Positions 43,323 through 55,323 of a stretch of DNA of 64,000 nt are shown one piece after another; the stretch's first letter is position 1; every line of letters starts with the position of its first letter. The notes under the pieces were generated by a model. It saw nothing but the letters and a program-made list of their open reading frames with translations, was not told the origin of the DNA and made no database searches. A program made the position numbers and the translations under genes. This stretch comes from Charina bottae. Its lineage: Eukaryota > Chordata > Lepidosauria > Squamata > Charinaidae. The stretch lies in assembly GCA_023362775.1 (NCBI GenBank), contig JALMGJ010000003.1, positions 176,539,774 to 176,603,773 of the forward strand, written 5' to 3'.

Positions 43323-43330
43323 TTTCAAAA

Positions 43331-43778
43331 TAGGCTGACCATATTTCCTTGAGACAAAAATGGGACATTGGGATGGCAAAACGGGACGGGGTCTTATGTA
43401 ATATTCCATATTCATGAAAAAGACAGGGGTCCCCGCCCCCCCGGTCTGCGCGATTGGCTCCCGCCTGCAAACCCCGCCACTGGTCCACATGATTGGCTCC
43501 TGCCTGCAAACCCCGCCTCCCCGGTCCACACAATTGGCTCCCACCTGCAAACCCCGCCCCCCCCCGGTCCCTCCTTTGCCACGCACTGATAGGCAGGAGG
43601 GCTTCCTCTTCCGGGCTGCCTCCAATCGGCAGCTCCGGCTCGGATCCTCCTTCCGCACCATTCCCACCGGGTTTAAAAAACAGGACAAAATTGAGATTTT
43701 TATCAAAACGACGGGACGGTTGAAAAATGCTAAAAAAACGTGACTGTCCCGTTCAAAACGGGACGTATGTTCAGCCTA
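43331..43778 (+). mobile_element. non-autonomous hAT with GC-box/CCAAT minisatellite, second family
   Basis: TIRs TAGGCTGACCATAT / GTATGTTCAGCCTA and perfect 8-bp TSD TTTCAAAA (43323-43330, 43779-43786). About three tandem units at 43430-43560, on the minus strand, read GCGGGGTTTGCAGGCGGGAG then CCAATC. They match the repeat inside the different element at 25811-26072. Non-coding. Confidence 0.92.
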
Positions 43779-43786
43779 TTTCAAAA

Positions 43787-45374
43787 GGAGTCTGCCCTGC
43801 GGAATTTGATGGGATGAAGGAGAAGGAAGCTTATAAAACTTGTTAATGAAACTCATTTTATGTAGCAATTACCTTGTACCTCTCCTGTATTTTGTAAACC
43901 AAGAGATTGGTTGGTTCTTTTTTGAAGAAGTGTAAATAAAACTTATTCACAGGTGGTTGGATTTGCCCAATTCCAGAAAATCAGTTTTTCAAAGATGAGA
44001 ACCCAGTAATGAATGAACACACACAGGAAAAAAGAAAATGTTTGAGAAATTATTTCATTGCAGCCCTGCCAACTTTGTTTGAGATTTTGGATTTATAGTT
44101 GGAGGAACTTAGTTTTAAGGCAAAATATTTCAATGGTTACAGGGAAAAACTATGCTGATCCAGGAAATTTTTTTGAGGATAACAATACAAACAGATAAAA
44201 GAAAAAAGTGGAAGTTGAATGCAGACATAGTATCAATGATCATTTATCATCTGTTCAGTTAACATCTTTGCAAGAGACACAGGGCAAAATTTTGTGTAAC
44301 TTTCCAGCCAGCTGCCTTGATTTTGCCATTCTGTAAAGCTGCAGCTCCAGAATGCATCTAATACTCTTCCCCATTCCTCACTCCCTTCCAAGAGTGGGAT
44401 AAAAATGTTTTAAGTAGTTTTTCAAAAATCATGTTAAGTAGATATTAGGGCTCAATTACTTAACTTAAATAAATAAATAATGTGAATTAGTAAGAGTAGC
44501 CTACTGTTAGAAAGAACTAATAGAGAAGGGACTGCGATGGTTTGTAGTGTAGGCAAGAAAGGAACACAACTTTAATTCTTTCTTTCCATCTTTCTCATAT
44601 TGTGTTTTTCATTCTCCATCCCATCTGCACTCTTCCTCTGTTGGGAAGGTGTACCAGAATGCACTGTGTCTTTAACAGTGCATACTGGATGAAACAGGAG
44701 GACTATCTGGCTGTGATTTTGCTGCAGAGAGGTAATCCTGCTCTGATGACCACATTTCTGGTTGTCTCTGGTGCATCTAAAACCCACTTTTTCTGGCAAG
44801 GCTTGGATTTTCCTTCTCCCCACCCTTAGTTCTTATCTTCTCCTAAAAGTAAGTTCAAATTCATGTGACTAACCTGAATGCATATACTACCTAGAATCTC
44901 TGGAGTGAGGCAGTTTATAAATCAGACATGCATCATACATATATGTATATTCTTCCTCTGTTTATGTTGGTCTCCAGCTTTTCTCCCTGTGACTATTCCA
45001 TCTCCTGTACTGAATATTAGATGGAAGCGCCTTAAAAAATGGGGGGGGGTGTTATGTTGCTTTTATAAAGCATCATGTACCTTCAATAGTGGAAATAATA
45101 ATTAGAACTGTACAGATTTTCAAGGAGTCCTTCACTCACAGATACTCAAGTGAAGCATTGAGAGCCGCAGACTGGACAACTGGCACGTAAAAGATATCTC
45201 AGCTCACAGAAGGAAGGAGAGCATGGGAAACATTTCAGAAGGTTTTCCGGAGAGTAAAAGGAAAGAAGGGGAGAAATACTTTCAGTCTTGCAAGATTCTG
45301 TTAGTATAACCTTACATTATAGAGCTAGTACTCCTGGTTGTGCTTCTTGTCTGGACTACCTTGCAGGGCTAACA
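43787..45374. other. anonymous sequence
   Basis: Nothing recognised. Confidence 0.5.
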
Positions 45375-45545
45375 CTTAGACATGAAGCCAGCTTGGTGAC
45401 TTTGAGCCAGTCATTCTTCCTTAGCCCTAGGAAGAAAGCAATGGCAAACCACTTCTGAAAAAAGTTGCCAAGAAGACTGCATGAGTTTGTCAATGTCGTT
45501 GCCAGAAGTCAAGATTGACCCGAAGGCACAAAAGGAAAAACAAAT
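45375..45545 (+). mobile_element. diverged tRNA-derived SINE, BovB-like tail
   Basis: GAAGCCAGCTTGGTGACTTT, then AATGGCAAACCACTTCTGAA, TTGCCAAGAAGACTGCATGA and AGTCAAGATTGACCCGAAGG. The head is poorly preserved. Confidence 0.65.
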
Positions 45546-45589
45546 CAATGGTTATAATGGGAGAGGAAAGGTAAGTCCTATGGATGTTC

Positions 45590-46510
45590 CTTTTTGAGTT
45601 TTGCACGGTTCAGTTATCTCACCCTTACTCTTTAACATCTACATTAAACCAACTGAGGAAGTCATCTGTTGGTTCAGGATGAGGTTTCATCAGTATGCTG
45701 ATGATAACCCAGCTGTACTTCTCCACCAAGGCAAGATTGGAGATGCTGTGGAAGCCTTAACACAGTATCCGGATGCTATGGAGGCTTGGATGGGATGACA
45801 CAAGCTGTAGTTGAATCCCAAGAAGACAGAGCTGCTGTTTATCCAGAAATCATATGGTTCTCTGCTTCAGTTTTAACTCTGGCTGGGTGGCACTTCCATG
45901 AAGGAGCAAATCCATAATTTGGGAGTTCACCTAAACTCACTGGTAGTGCTGGATTTGCTGGTGGAAGCCTTGGCTAGGGGATATCTTTGCTTAGCTTCAA
46001 CTGGTGCACCAGTTGCAGCCCTATCTAGAGTGGGAGGCCCTGGCAATAGTAATTCATGTCCCCATCATCCCTATCATCACTAGAGTATTGCAACACTTCT
46101 TACATGAGGTTGCCTTTGAAGACTACTGAAACTGCAATTCCTGCAAAATGCAGCAGCCCATATGGTGATGAAAAAGAGCTGCTGCAGCCACATTGCACAT
46201 GGATTCTGGGTACTGCATTGGCTTCTGTGATAGATGTCCAGAAACAATCCAAGGAGTTGGTTACCTACAAAGCCCTACATGGCTCAGCTCATAGCAGTCT
46301 TGAAGACCTCCTTTTTCAGGTGGAACGGGCCTGCTTTATGCCCAGGTAGCTTGCTCACTATTCTACACATTCTTAAGATAAGAGGGCTGGAAGCCTGAAA
46401 ATAACGTTTCTCTTTGGTGGCTCCCATCCTGTGGAACAACTTCACCCAAAGAATTGGTTGGCACCTATCTTGGCATCCTTCTAGGTGGCTTGAAAAGAAT
46501 TCTACCAGAG
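45590..46510 (+). mobile_element. old L2-group LINE fragment (RT to C-terminus)
   Basis: Frames in pieces match the L2 on the other strand at 8214-14703: SPLLFNIYIKPTEEVI, FHQYADDNPA (YADD preserved), a SLEYCNTSYMRLPLKT patch and LVTYKALHG. Stops and frameshifts are frequent, so it is much older than the copy at 7982-18099. 5' truncated just before the RT palm; no 3' tail found. Confidence 0.85.
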
Positions 46511-46527
46511 GGCCTTTGAGTTATAAC

Positions 46528-46793
46528 TGTAGGAATTCTGGAATGCTAGTAACAGAAGTCCACGCAGTTTTTATCTAGTTCAGCAGAGCAGAAGCGTCCC
46601 AATAAACTTGCACAAGGCTTAATCAGTTCAAAACACAAAATAAACACACTTCACACATTAATGTAAAGTTATAGAAAAATAGCTTACAGTTTTATTATAG
46701 ATCAGTTTCATGGTAGCAGAGGATGGTTCATGCGTGCGAGCGATAGGTTCTGACCAAACCCACAGTCTTCTTAATGTGGCCTTGCTGAATGCA
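46528..46793 (-). mobile_element. second copy of the solo-LTR family
   Basis: Collinear with 22694-22960 from TGTAGGAATTCTGGAATG to CTTGCTGAATGC, with conserved blocks such as TTGCACAAGGCTTAATCAG. The high-coordinate terminus is altered and no TSD is evident. It lies directly after the old L2 fragment. Confidence 0.75.
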
Positions 46794-49700
46794 TGAGCAA
46801 CTTGGACAGCCATGGATGACCATCCTCCCAGGTGGGGATTCAAGCAGGTAAAAGAGAAGATGAAGGGAACAGGGACAGGAAATCGGGGTTCAGTCCCTCC
46901 CACACAAAGCAAGTAGTATTAGGTTACAGCAGAGGCTGCCTCCTCCTTCAAGCTTGTGTGAGACGTGCTTGGTTGAAACCCGATATCTATAACCATAACT
47001 TGCTGCCATGTAACTAAGATTGGTGCCTTGAATGCCACTTCTATTATTTTATTATCCTATTAATATTATTGCTTTTTTTAAAATTGATTTTAAGCTTGAA
47101 TTGGGTTTTATTGTACTTTTGGTTTTATGTGCACTGTAAATTGCTGAAGGAGCCACAGCTTTGGCTGGCAACCACAGATTCTGAGCATGTGCTGTGATGA
47201 ACCAATCAAGAGAGATCTTGAAATGTCATTTTCATCAAGGCAGCATGACATGCGTCCGGAGGACAAAACCCTTTGAGAAGGATAAGAACAACAATAGCAA
47301 TAGCATGCACAGAAGTATGCAAAACATTTCAGATTCAGACTGTTGAAAGCTCAAAACACTCTATTTTGAGTTCAAAATAGTTGTTTTGCCCAACCATTTG
47401 TAGAACTGTTTTGAGTTCAGAACCCATCTAGAATGATCAGAACAACCTGTATTGAACACAAAATAACTCTTTTTAACTCAAAACAGGACATTTATGCTCA
47501 AAGTCTAGATCCTGTGTTCTCAGGCGTGTTATTTATAAATGTGTTATTTCCAGAACAGAAGTACTTCCAAAATGGAAAACATATACTGTAGATCGGTGCA
47601 ATCAATGAACCAATGAACATAAAACTTACAAAATGACCATGAATTTCAGCAAATTTGGTATGCCGTTTTAAAAACAAATAATATACAGCAGATAATTTTT
47701 ATCTCATTCAAATCTACCTAGCTACTTTAGGCATGTAATCCAGTCTGAAAGCACTGGAACACCTTCTTATCTTTAATATATTTACACTCCCATTTTACAG
47801 ATAGGGAACTACTAGAGAGAACACAAGTTGTATTTGGTTGAAATAATCACTGCATGGAAATGATGGTTAGTGAATGCTTGTTGGAGAGGGGAAAAAATAA
47901 AGATCCAATGGCAGTTTCAACATTTTAATAGACCCTTGAATTTTTTTTTTCCAGTTGATCAGCTCAGGGAAGTGACAAATTCTACTATATCTATAGAAAA
48001 GCTAAAGGAGAATCTCTTTGGGGGAATAACCGACAAGAGCATTTAATCCACATTTTCTTCACACATGAGTCCTGCCCGCTTCTCTTTGACTTTTTAAACT
48101 TAGTTAGCTTAGCCCGCCACTTCTCTTGTAGCCTCATTCATGTTATGAGCAAGATTCCCTACAGATGGCTATTTTCTCAAAAAAGTAACAAATGAAAGGG
48201 AAAAAAAACAAAGTGAAAGAGAAGAGAAAGAAAAGCTGCTTTAAGAGGCATTTGCAAAATTGGACAAGCATTTCCCAACCGGCTTGCATCTCTGAAAAGA
48301 TAAGCTCTGGTCAACTGAGCCCCAATTCTTCTGTCTCCACTTTGTGATATGTTTTATGATCTCAGACACAGCAGATTGTTAGCCTGCAATGTTTGGAAAT
48401 AGTAGATGATTAAACCTTCTGGCCAGGTGTAAATGCAACCTTTGTCTTCCTCAAGCTGTGTGAGAATTACCTTCCTTCTCAAAATTCCCACCTGGCATTG
48501 GCACCTTGAGCCTTAGAAAATAACCCCATCCTATAGGCAAAACCTGACCTTCTGATGTTTCTAATTTATTAACATATCGGTTTGGGTTATCCTGAGATTC
48601 AGGAAAAGTGCTGAGCAAGCCACTGAAAAAATAGAAAGAATGTGCCCTCGGAGTTGTGTACCCCCTCCTCCACTAGGGAATTTTGTTCCAGGTAAATAAT
48701 AAAAAGTGTAATGATTTACTAGGCTTTTAAAGTGAACTGAAGGTAAGTTTTCATTGCTTCTCCATCTGAATATTCACTCTGCCCGTTCCCCTCCACCCCA
48801 CATACACGTCCATCATTGTCATATGACATACTCTTCCTAATCTTAATGTATTTTAGTTCCTTAAGAATTTGGCAACATTTAGAATCTTACCTTGAAAGTC
48901 ACAAAACAATGATGCTGTTTCATCCAGAAATGTTGACATAGACAATGCAGGGTAGTTACATGTCTCTGTGTAAGGTCTCTTTCTTTTCACCCTTCAGGTA
49001 GATGTATCTTTACCAGTTGCACGGCAGAAAGATCTTTGTGATTTTTTTCTCCTTGAAGTGGGGAATTCCATGTTGGGAAAATTGCATCTCTTGGAACTGC
49101 GCTTGTCAAGGTTGGTATTGCACATGAGGAGCCCTGATTGTATTGCTGGGGATAGGTCAAAAAGAGGATTGGCAACACCATCTTTGGTAGGATGGTGTAT
49201 TGATCTCCTTCTGTGATGTTCTCCTTGAATACAGGCATATGAAACCAGTTTCACAGTAAGGTTTCACAAGTACGGAAATGGTTGTTCTGTGTCCATGGCC
49301 TGTCTCTGGCCTTCAAAGCAACCCCCAAAGTGTATGGCACCAACATTATCAGAGGGGTGCTTTTTTATATTGGGAAGGCCGTAAAGGGCAGTGTGTAGCT
49401 TAAGGCACCCATTTTGCCCTTTAAATCACCTTCAGAGCCCACAGTTCTTACCAGGCTTCAAGTGTTGGCCCTAACCACTTTAGTTATGTATATTATGACA
49501 TCACAGGCCACCACCCTGCAGCACTCAAAGTCCCAACAAATTAAAAATGCAGTTTAAATCTTCTCTCCACCCTCATCCAAATAATTTATAAACATTCCAG
49601 AGCTCAGAAGAGAGTCCTTGGGCTTTCCATCCAAGACTTCTCTCAAGGCTGATTCATGACCAGTCATTAGATGTGGTTGTTCAGTCAGCAGTGGTTTTAT

Positions 49701-50561
49701 CTAGCCTACACGCAGCAGTCTGTCAATAAGGATATCGTAGGAAACTGAAGCCCCCAAACTTTATGCATCCCCATTCATCTGCAACCTCTCCCCTATGGTA
49801 AATTGTGTCTTCCTCTGCAGATGCCCAATGATTCAGAATTTCAAGCATTTTGCTAGCATGAAATAGTAAATGGAAGCAAATGAATGAGCACCTAAAATAT
49901 TATTAGTCCACATTCAGTGAAACTGTCCTGCCTATTTTTATTATTATTTATTTATTATGCTCAATGGCATTAGTCAACTCAGCTCTTTGAGGGTCACCCT
50001 TCAGAGACATTTTATTTACTTTCTGAAGCAGTGTTCTCATCAACAGGCATAGAATGAGGAGATATTATTGCTTAGTGAATAATAAGCAGCAAACAACAGT
50101 TAGAATATTTGGGGCTGGGTACAATGGTAATATAACTGTTCTCCAAGAACCTTGCTTTCATTCTGTTTTCCTCCTTCTGTGAACCTTTTGTTAGCTGGAA
50201 TATTGCCTTTGGCACAGAAGCTTTCTGATAGAAATGTAAAGGATGGAAGCAGGTTCATAAATAGCAGGCATATTAGTATTTATCAGATAAAGCAAGAAAT
50301 CTCTTTGCTTGATTTCTTAGACAAAAGAAGGCAGAGTGCACAAGTGAACAAAACATCCAAAAGATGGAAGAACAATATACGTAGGATGATTGGCCACCTT
50401 TTGTGACAGAATTCTCCTGTGCCTCTAACAGGAAGAACTGTTTTGTCATGGAGATCCAGTGATAAATATACTTGTACTTTTGGGTCCATCAGTGCTCCTA
50501 TGGCACAGATCCTCCTATGGCACCAAACAAAAGCTGCAACCCACAGCATTGCTATAGGGCA
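46794..50561. other. anonymous sequence
   Basis: TTTTGAGTTCA-type motifs recur at about 47350-47490. About 48230-48520 is repeat-free, mixed-composition sequence and a weak conserved-element candidate. Two overlapping minus-strand frames at 48987-49254 have no recognised motif. No exon supported. Confidence 0.45.
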
Positions 50562-50569
50562 GTGTTTCT

Positions 50570-50651
50570 CAACCTCAGCAACTTTAAGATGTGTGGACTT
50601 CACCTCCCAGAATTCCACACATCTTTAAGTTGCTGAGGTTAAGAAACACTG
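50570..50651 (+). mobile_element. palindromic hAT-type MITE, 82 bp
   Basis: CAGTGTTTCTCAACCTCAGC ... GAGGTTAAGAAACACTG; the arms pair across almost the whole element. TSD CTATAGGG (50562-50569) / CTATAGAG (50652-50659), TA central. Confidence 0.93.
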
Positions 50652-50659
50652 CTATAGAG

Positions 50660-50782
50660 CAATGGCTTAAAATACTTTTTTTTTTAAATGCTCTATGCCT
50701 GTACCTTTTGCCCCATTTCTGCTTTGTCCTGGTACTGATCCTTGGATCTGGTAGACCCATATACAGTAATTCTGCTAAATGC
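50660..50782. other. spacer between two MITEs
   Basis: Contains a T9 run; nothing else recognised. Confidence 0.5.
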
Positions 50783-50790
50783 ATTTAGAA

Positions 50791-50861
50791 TGCATGCTGG
50801 CTGGGGAATTCTGGGAGTTGAAGTCCCTACTTTTTAAAGTTGCCAACTTTGAGAAACACTG
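50791..50861 (+). mobile_element. half palindromic hAT-type MITE with perfect TSD
   Basis: Starts TGCATGCTGGCTGGGGAATT (palindrome centre), ends TTTGAGAAACACTG (right TIR). Exact 8-bp repeat ATTTAGAA on both sides (50783-50790, 50862-50869), although the left TIR is missing. Confidence 0.9.
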
Positions 50862-50869
50862 ATTTAGAA

Positions 50870-53539
50870 CTTCTCTGATCAGCACCCACTTGTTCAAATT
50901 CCCCGTGTCCCGTTTTTCTCAATCTTCATCTTCCACCATCTTTTTCAGGTTACTTTTCCGCAGACCACCGACTGCTTTTCGTCTTGGTTACCTCAGTGTT
51001 CCTTATTCCATTATTTCCCTGACTCTCAAAGGCATTTTCTAACGCCAGCCATCTTCTGTGTTTTAAATCTAAGCTAAAGTGTCAAATTAAGTTCCCTCAC
51101 CGAACATCTCTGTTATTCCCTCAGCAAATGAATATTCCAAGCAGCCAAACAGTCACTCCAACCAGTCAGTATTGGAAGGTTCAATTTCATATCTGAAAGA
51201 AGAAGTAAAAGAAGGATTGCCTCACATGGAAAACTACAGAAGCAACTGAGACCACTCTTAAAATGGCTAGCTGAAAGCAGGCGCAACATGGCTCCATGTT
51301 ATATTTAGGCCACGGTTTCCCTTCTTTTTAGTACAATAACCTTATTAATTGTTAAATGAGCCTTGTGAATGTTCTTCATATTTGAGGGGAATATATTTTA
51401 TGCTATCTGAACACCAACTGGGCATTTAGCCATAAGGGGTGAGGGCAGTTGCAATGCAGAGTGAGTTTTTCATCTCCTCCAATCCTGCAATTTGGCTCCA
51501 AGTTTTTAATCTATTCTTTGCAAGTAAGCAAAGCAAAACTAGGCAAATCTGAATGCTGAAAGCTGTCAGCTACATGAGCAATGTCAGTGGGAGGGCCAAG
51601 TATCACGGGGCTGACAGCTTGTCAGAGTCAGAGGATATATTCTGGCCCAGTAGTCAAGTCAGTGAACGTTCTCTGCAGTTCATTGTGTCCTTGGCTCTTG
51701 TGATAGCAGTGAGGACATCCAAGGGAGCCAAGCCCTCCAGCTGAACTAGACAGAGCATCCGTATATGTCTTTATTAGCTTCCATCTAGCCGTTCTTTTCC
51801 CTTAAAAAAAACGCGCAACCAGAACCTTTCCACTTTTCCCCCTTCTTCCCTCCCAAACCACTTTTACTTTATTCTTAAGCGGGTTATATGCATGTGTTTA
51901 AAGTTTGGTTTTTCATTTTTATCTTGGCAGCAGGGCAAGGTGCTGGGAGTTGTGCCATGCTTTCACTCCCAGTGAATGAAAAACGTGCATCGTCCTGATA
52001 AGAGGGTGGCTGAGGAACCCTGGAAGGGAAGCTGAACAGAGCCCACATGGCTTGGGCCATCCTGGTTTGTGAGTAAAGAACAAAATCCAGTATGCCAATC
52101 TGACAGGGTTTCCTTGCAACACGGAGGCTGTTTAATGGCTATTCCCCTTCTGGAGCAAATAGCAACCTCGAGAATCCTTGATTCATATCAGCAAAGGACT
52201 GGAGAGGACCATCTTGTCCAGGGACTGGCAGAATTGTGCCTCCCAATGGTTTGGAATACAGCTCCCACCATCATTTGCAATTAGCTAATTGGTTGAGGCT
52301 GATGGGAGATCACCCAGGAAGGCTCCAGATTGCTAACTCCAGTTCTAATCTAATCCCCCTTCCCAAAGCAAGAAATCTAGAGTAACGATCTCTCCAGTAG
52401 ATGTCTAGCTTCCACTTAAATGCCTAAATAATGTGATCTGGCACATTTATGCAGGATATATTACCATTTTAGTGGCTAGGATAGGCTTGATCAAATGGGT
52501 GATGGCAATTATGAATACACCTTTGATATTTTCCCAGAGCAAACTGGAGGGGGGGGAAATCACTCTTGTGGATAACTCTTGGCCAGTCTCTTATGACCAA
52601 TTCTGGAGCAAGGGTTCTTCGGTTCACAGTGACAATTCAGCTCCAAGATTTCTTTTCTGCGGCTCCCATGGATCCTTGTTATATGGCTTCAGCCCACGTT
52701 TAAAGATTAAAACATTCCTGGTCACCTAGGCCAAGAATTAGGCTTGGGGAAAGTATTCCAGGTTCATTTAAGTAGGAACAGCAAATAGAATGAATCATCC
52801 TCAACAGAAGCACTTCAAACAGCAACATTTTACTGCAGATTGCACTTAATTACTAATACTGTATTTCCTAGGACTTAGGTTTTTGTTTTTATTCTTTTAA
52901 TATTGTTAGTGTGATTGTTTTAATATAACTCTCTTTAGGCATAAGAAGAAGCCAGCAGTCCCTCTGAAGCAAAGTTATTCATCAAAGGCACCCATGCTTT
53001 TCAGTAGCTGGTATCTGGTGTCTTCCTGCCTGTTTGTTTTCAGAAGCATTCTACTCTGTGAATGGAACAGGACCCCAATTAACAGGAGAAAACTTTATCT
53101 TCCTTTTGTGAGATCCAGTATACCTGTTTATGACTCCCTTGTCATGGTGCATAAATATTAGCCATCTTAACTGCTGACCACAAAGGAATATTATTATTTT
53201 GTCAGTACTGCATTTACTGCCAAGCAATATAATTGTGACTCCAAATTATAGAATTATAGGATTTTGAAGGGAGAAGAAACAAGGATGCATTTACACACAA
53301 AATCATATTATTTCTTCTGAATTCAATAAGGATCAAATTACTTGAATGTAAAAAATTGTATTGCAGAAGGCTATTTTCCCTTTAATAAAATAAAAATAAT
53401 TTAATTAAAATAACCAATTTTAATTAAATTAAAAGGCAACCAGACAATAACAAATACAAAGTGTATGAAAAAATATACTAATAAATAACATAGAAAAAGT
53501 TTATAAATGACTGTATTTATTTATTAGATATATTTCTCA
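50870..53539. other. anonymous sequence
   Basis: About 52236-52345 has weak similarity to palindromic hAT repeats (CAGCTCCCACCATCAT, GGCTGATGGGAG). Otherwise nothing recognised. Confidence 0.45.
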
Positions 53540-53722
53540 ACTTTCATTCAGGAACTCAAGGTGGCACATAGCCTTGCCTCTACCCATTTCCCCCCCACAA
53601 CATCATCAGCCCTCTACAGTAAGTTGGGCTGAGAGAGAGTGACTGGTCCAAAGCCACCCAGAGATCTTTCATGGCTGATGTGGGCTAAAACCTGGTTCTC
53701 TCTAGTCCCGTCCAACATTTTA
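53540..53722 (-). mobile_element. old tRNA-derived SINE
   Basis: On the minus strand: GGGACTAGAGAGAACCAGG, then GGACCAGTCACTCTCTCTCA, GCCCAACTTACTG and a GTGCCACCTTGAGTTCCTGA tail. Same plan as 28329-28583 but more diverged. Confidence 0.65.
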
Positions 53723-54635
53723 TAGCCATTTTAGATACCATTATGTTATCTGTTGACTTCTAATAAATCACAAAACAAAGAGAATTGTACTGTTTGTGGG
53801 CGGGGGGGGGATGCTTGGGAAATTTCATAGGAATCCCTGAACTCTCTGGATTTTTATTGAATTATTATAAATATTTCAATAATTCCTAGTACCTCTTTGT
53901 AAATTAATCTTCTCACATGTTTTTTCAGTGCTGTCCTGTACAACTCTTGCTGTTTGAGGTGTGGGTGCATGTGGTGCCCCTGAGTCTTCTTTTACACTTG
54001 CCGCTTGCTATAAATAGCACTTTTTTTTCAAACATTCAACTTTCTCAGGAGATTTTGTTCACAGCTCTAAACATTTGATAAGGATGTTGGGTTAAATGCA
54101 GAAACAGCCAGTTTAAATATGAGAACGTGTCAGTCTTGTAAAAGTATCTCACTCTTTATTAGAACCATCAAGTGGAAACAAAACATTTAGAAGTGTATGC
54201 AATCCAGTAATGTGAGCTTTCTAAAAAAACATTACATAGATTTAAAAATGAATTACAGCAGTTGAGAGTTGCTGTTAAAAATCTGGGGGGAAAAACAATG
54301 AACATTATTGTAAATGCAATGCATCTTGTAAATGCCATTATCAGAGTTATCCAGTTTTGGTATATAGATTCATAGATAAATCTCTGAAGAATGCATTATT
54401 GTTCATTATTGTTCATATAATACTGAGACAGCATATACCAGTACATCAATATTGTCAATGGAGATGAAGCATATTCAAATAGACAAATGTTTGGGAGAAA
54501 AGACATGGAATTCAATCCCAGACTAGACATACTGAATTTAAGATGGCACTGGCAAGAAGACATTGTGGAAGAAATAGTCCATAGATAGTGTGGGTGAAAC
54601 TCGAGAGGGGAGAGTAATCTGGAGCAAAGCGCAAC
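53723..54635. other. anonymous sequence
   Basis: Short poly-G run near 53801-53811. Nothing else recognised. Confidence 0.5.
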
Positions 54636-54643
54636 ATCTAGTT

Positions 54644-54905
54644 CAGAGCTTTCCAAACTGTGTGTCGCGACACAAAAGTGTGTCGCCACACACAGTCTGG
54701 TGTGTCGCCACACAACCCGGAAGCGCTGATCATCATCAGCGCTTCCGGGTTTTCCCGCGGCGACACACCAACTGCAGCGCGCAAAACCCGAAAGCAGCAG
54801 CAGCGCTTCCAGGTTTTTGCGCGCTGCCGCACTTCCGGGTTTTCCCGCGGCGACACACCAACGCCGGTTGGTGTGTCACCACGGGAAAAACTTCGGAAAG
54901 CCCTG
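54644..54905 (+). mobile_element. non-autonomous hAT (Buster/SPIN-like), copy 5
   Basis: CAGAGCTTTCCAAACTGTGT ... ACTTCGGAAAGCCCTG. Approximate TSD ATCTAGTT / ATTTAGAT (6 of 8). GTGTGTCGCGACACA near the left end; the interior repeats CTTCCGGGTTTTCCCGCGGC and GACACACCAAC. The first ~80 bp match copy 3. Confidence 0.88.
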
Positions 54906-55025
54906 ATTTAGATCAAAGCAACATCTGGAAATAAGACTACATGAAACAATGATAGAGTTTGGAAAGTCAAAGGATGTCTTAATATGCTAAATAAACCACT
55001 GTAGGGTACCTTCTACTCTTTAGAT

Positions 55026-55315
55026 CAGAGCTTTCCAAACTGTGTGTCGGGACACATTAGTGTGTCGGCTGCAGTGTCTGGGTCTGTTGCAGCTGCTGCT
55101 GCCTCGGAGCCCTGCCAGGATTCCACGCAGGTCCTAGTGCCTGCCTTGTGCCTTGCTGCCTCCAAACCTGCTGTGATTCCGCACAGGTCCTAGTGCCTGC
55201 CTTGTGCCCTGCTGTAAGAGTGTGTCACGAAATGATGCCCTGCTGTAAGAGTGTGTCGCAAAATGATGCATGTCTAAAAAGTGTGTCACCAACATGAAAA
55301 GTTTGGAAAGCTCTG
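55026..55315 (+). mobile_element. non-autonomous hAT (Buster/SPIN-like), copy 6
   Basis: CAGAGCTTTCCAAACTGTGT ... GTTTGGAAAGCTCTG with perfect TSD CTTTAGAT (55018-55025, 55316-55323). About 32 bp (GTAAGAGTGTGTC...ATGATGCCCTGCT) is duplicated in tandem near 55213-55268 compared with copies 1 and 2. Confidence 0.95.
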
Positions 55316-55323
55316 CTTTAGAT

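Noticed and set aside
48987..49254. Two overlapping minus-strand frames of 83 and 86 codons, considered as an exon
   Set aside because: No recognised domain, no convincing splice sites, and the frames differ only by shift.
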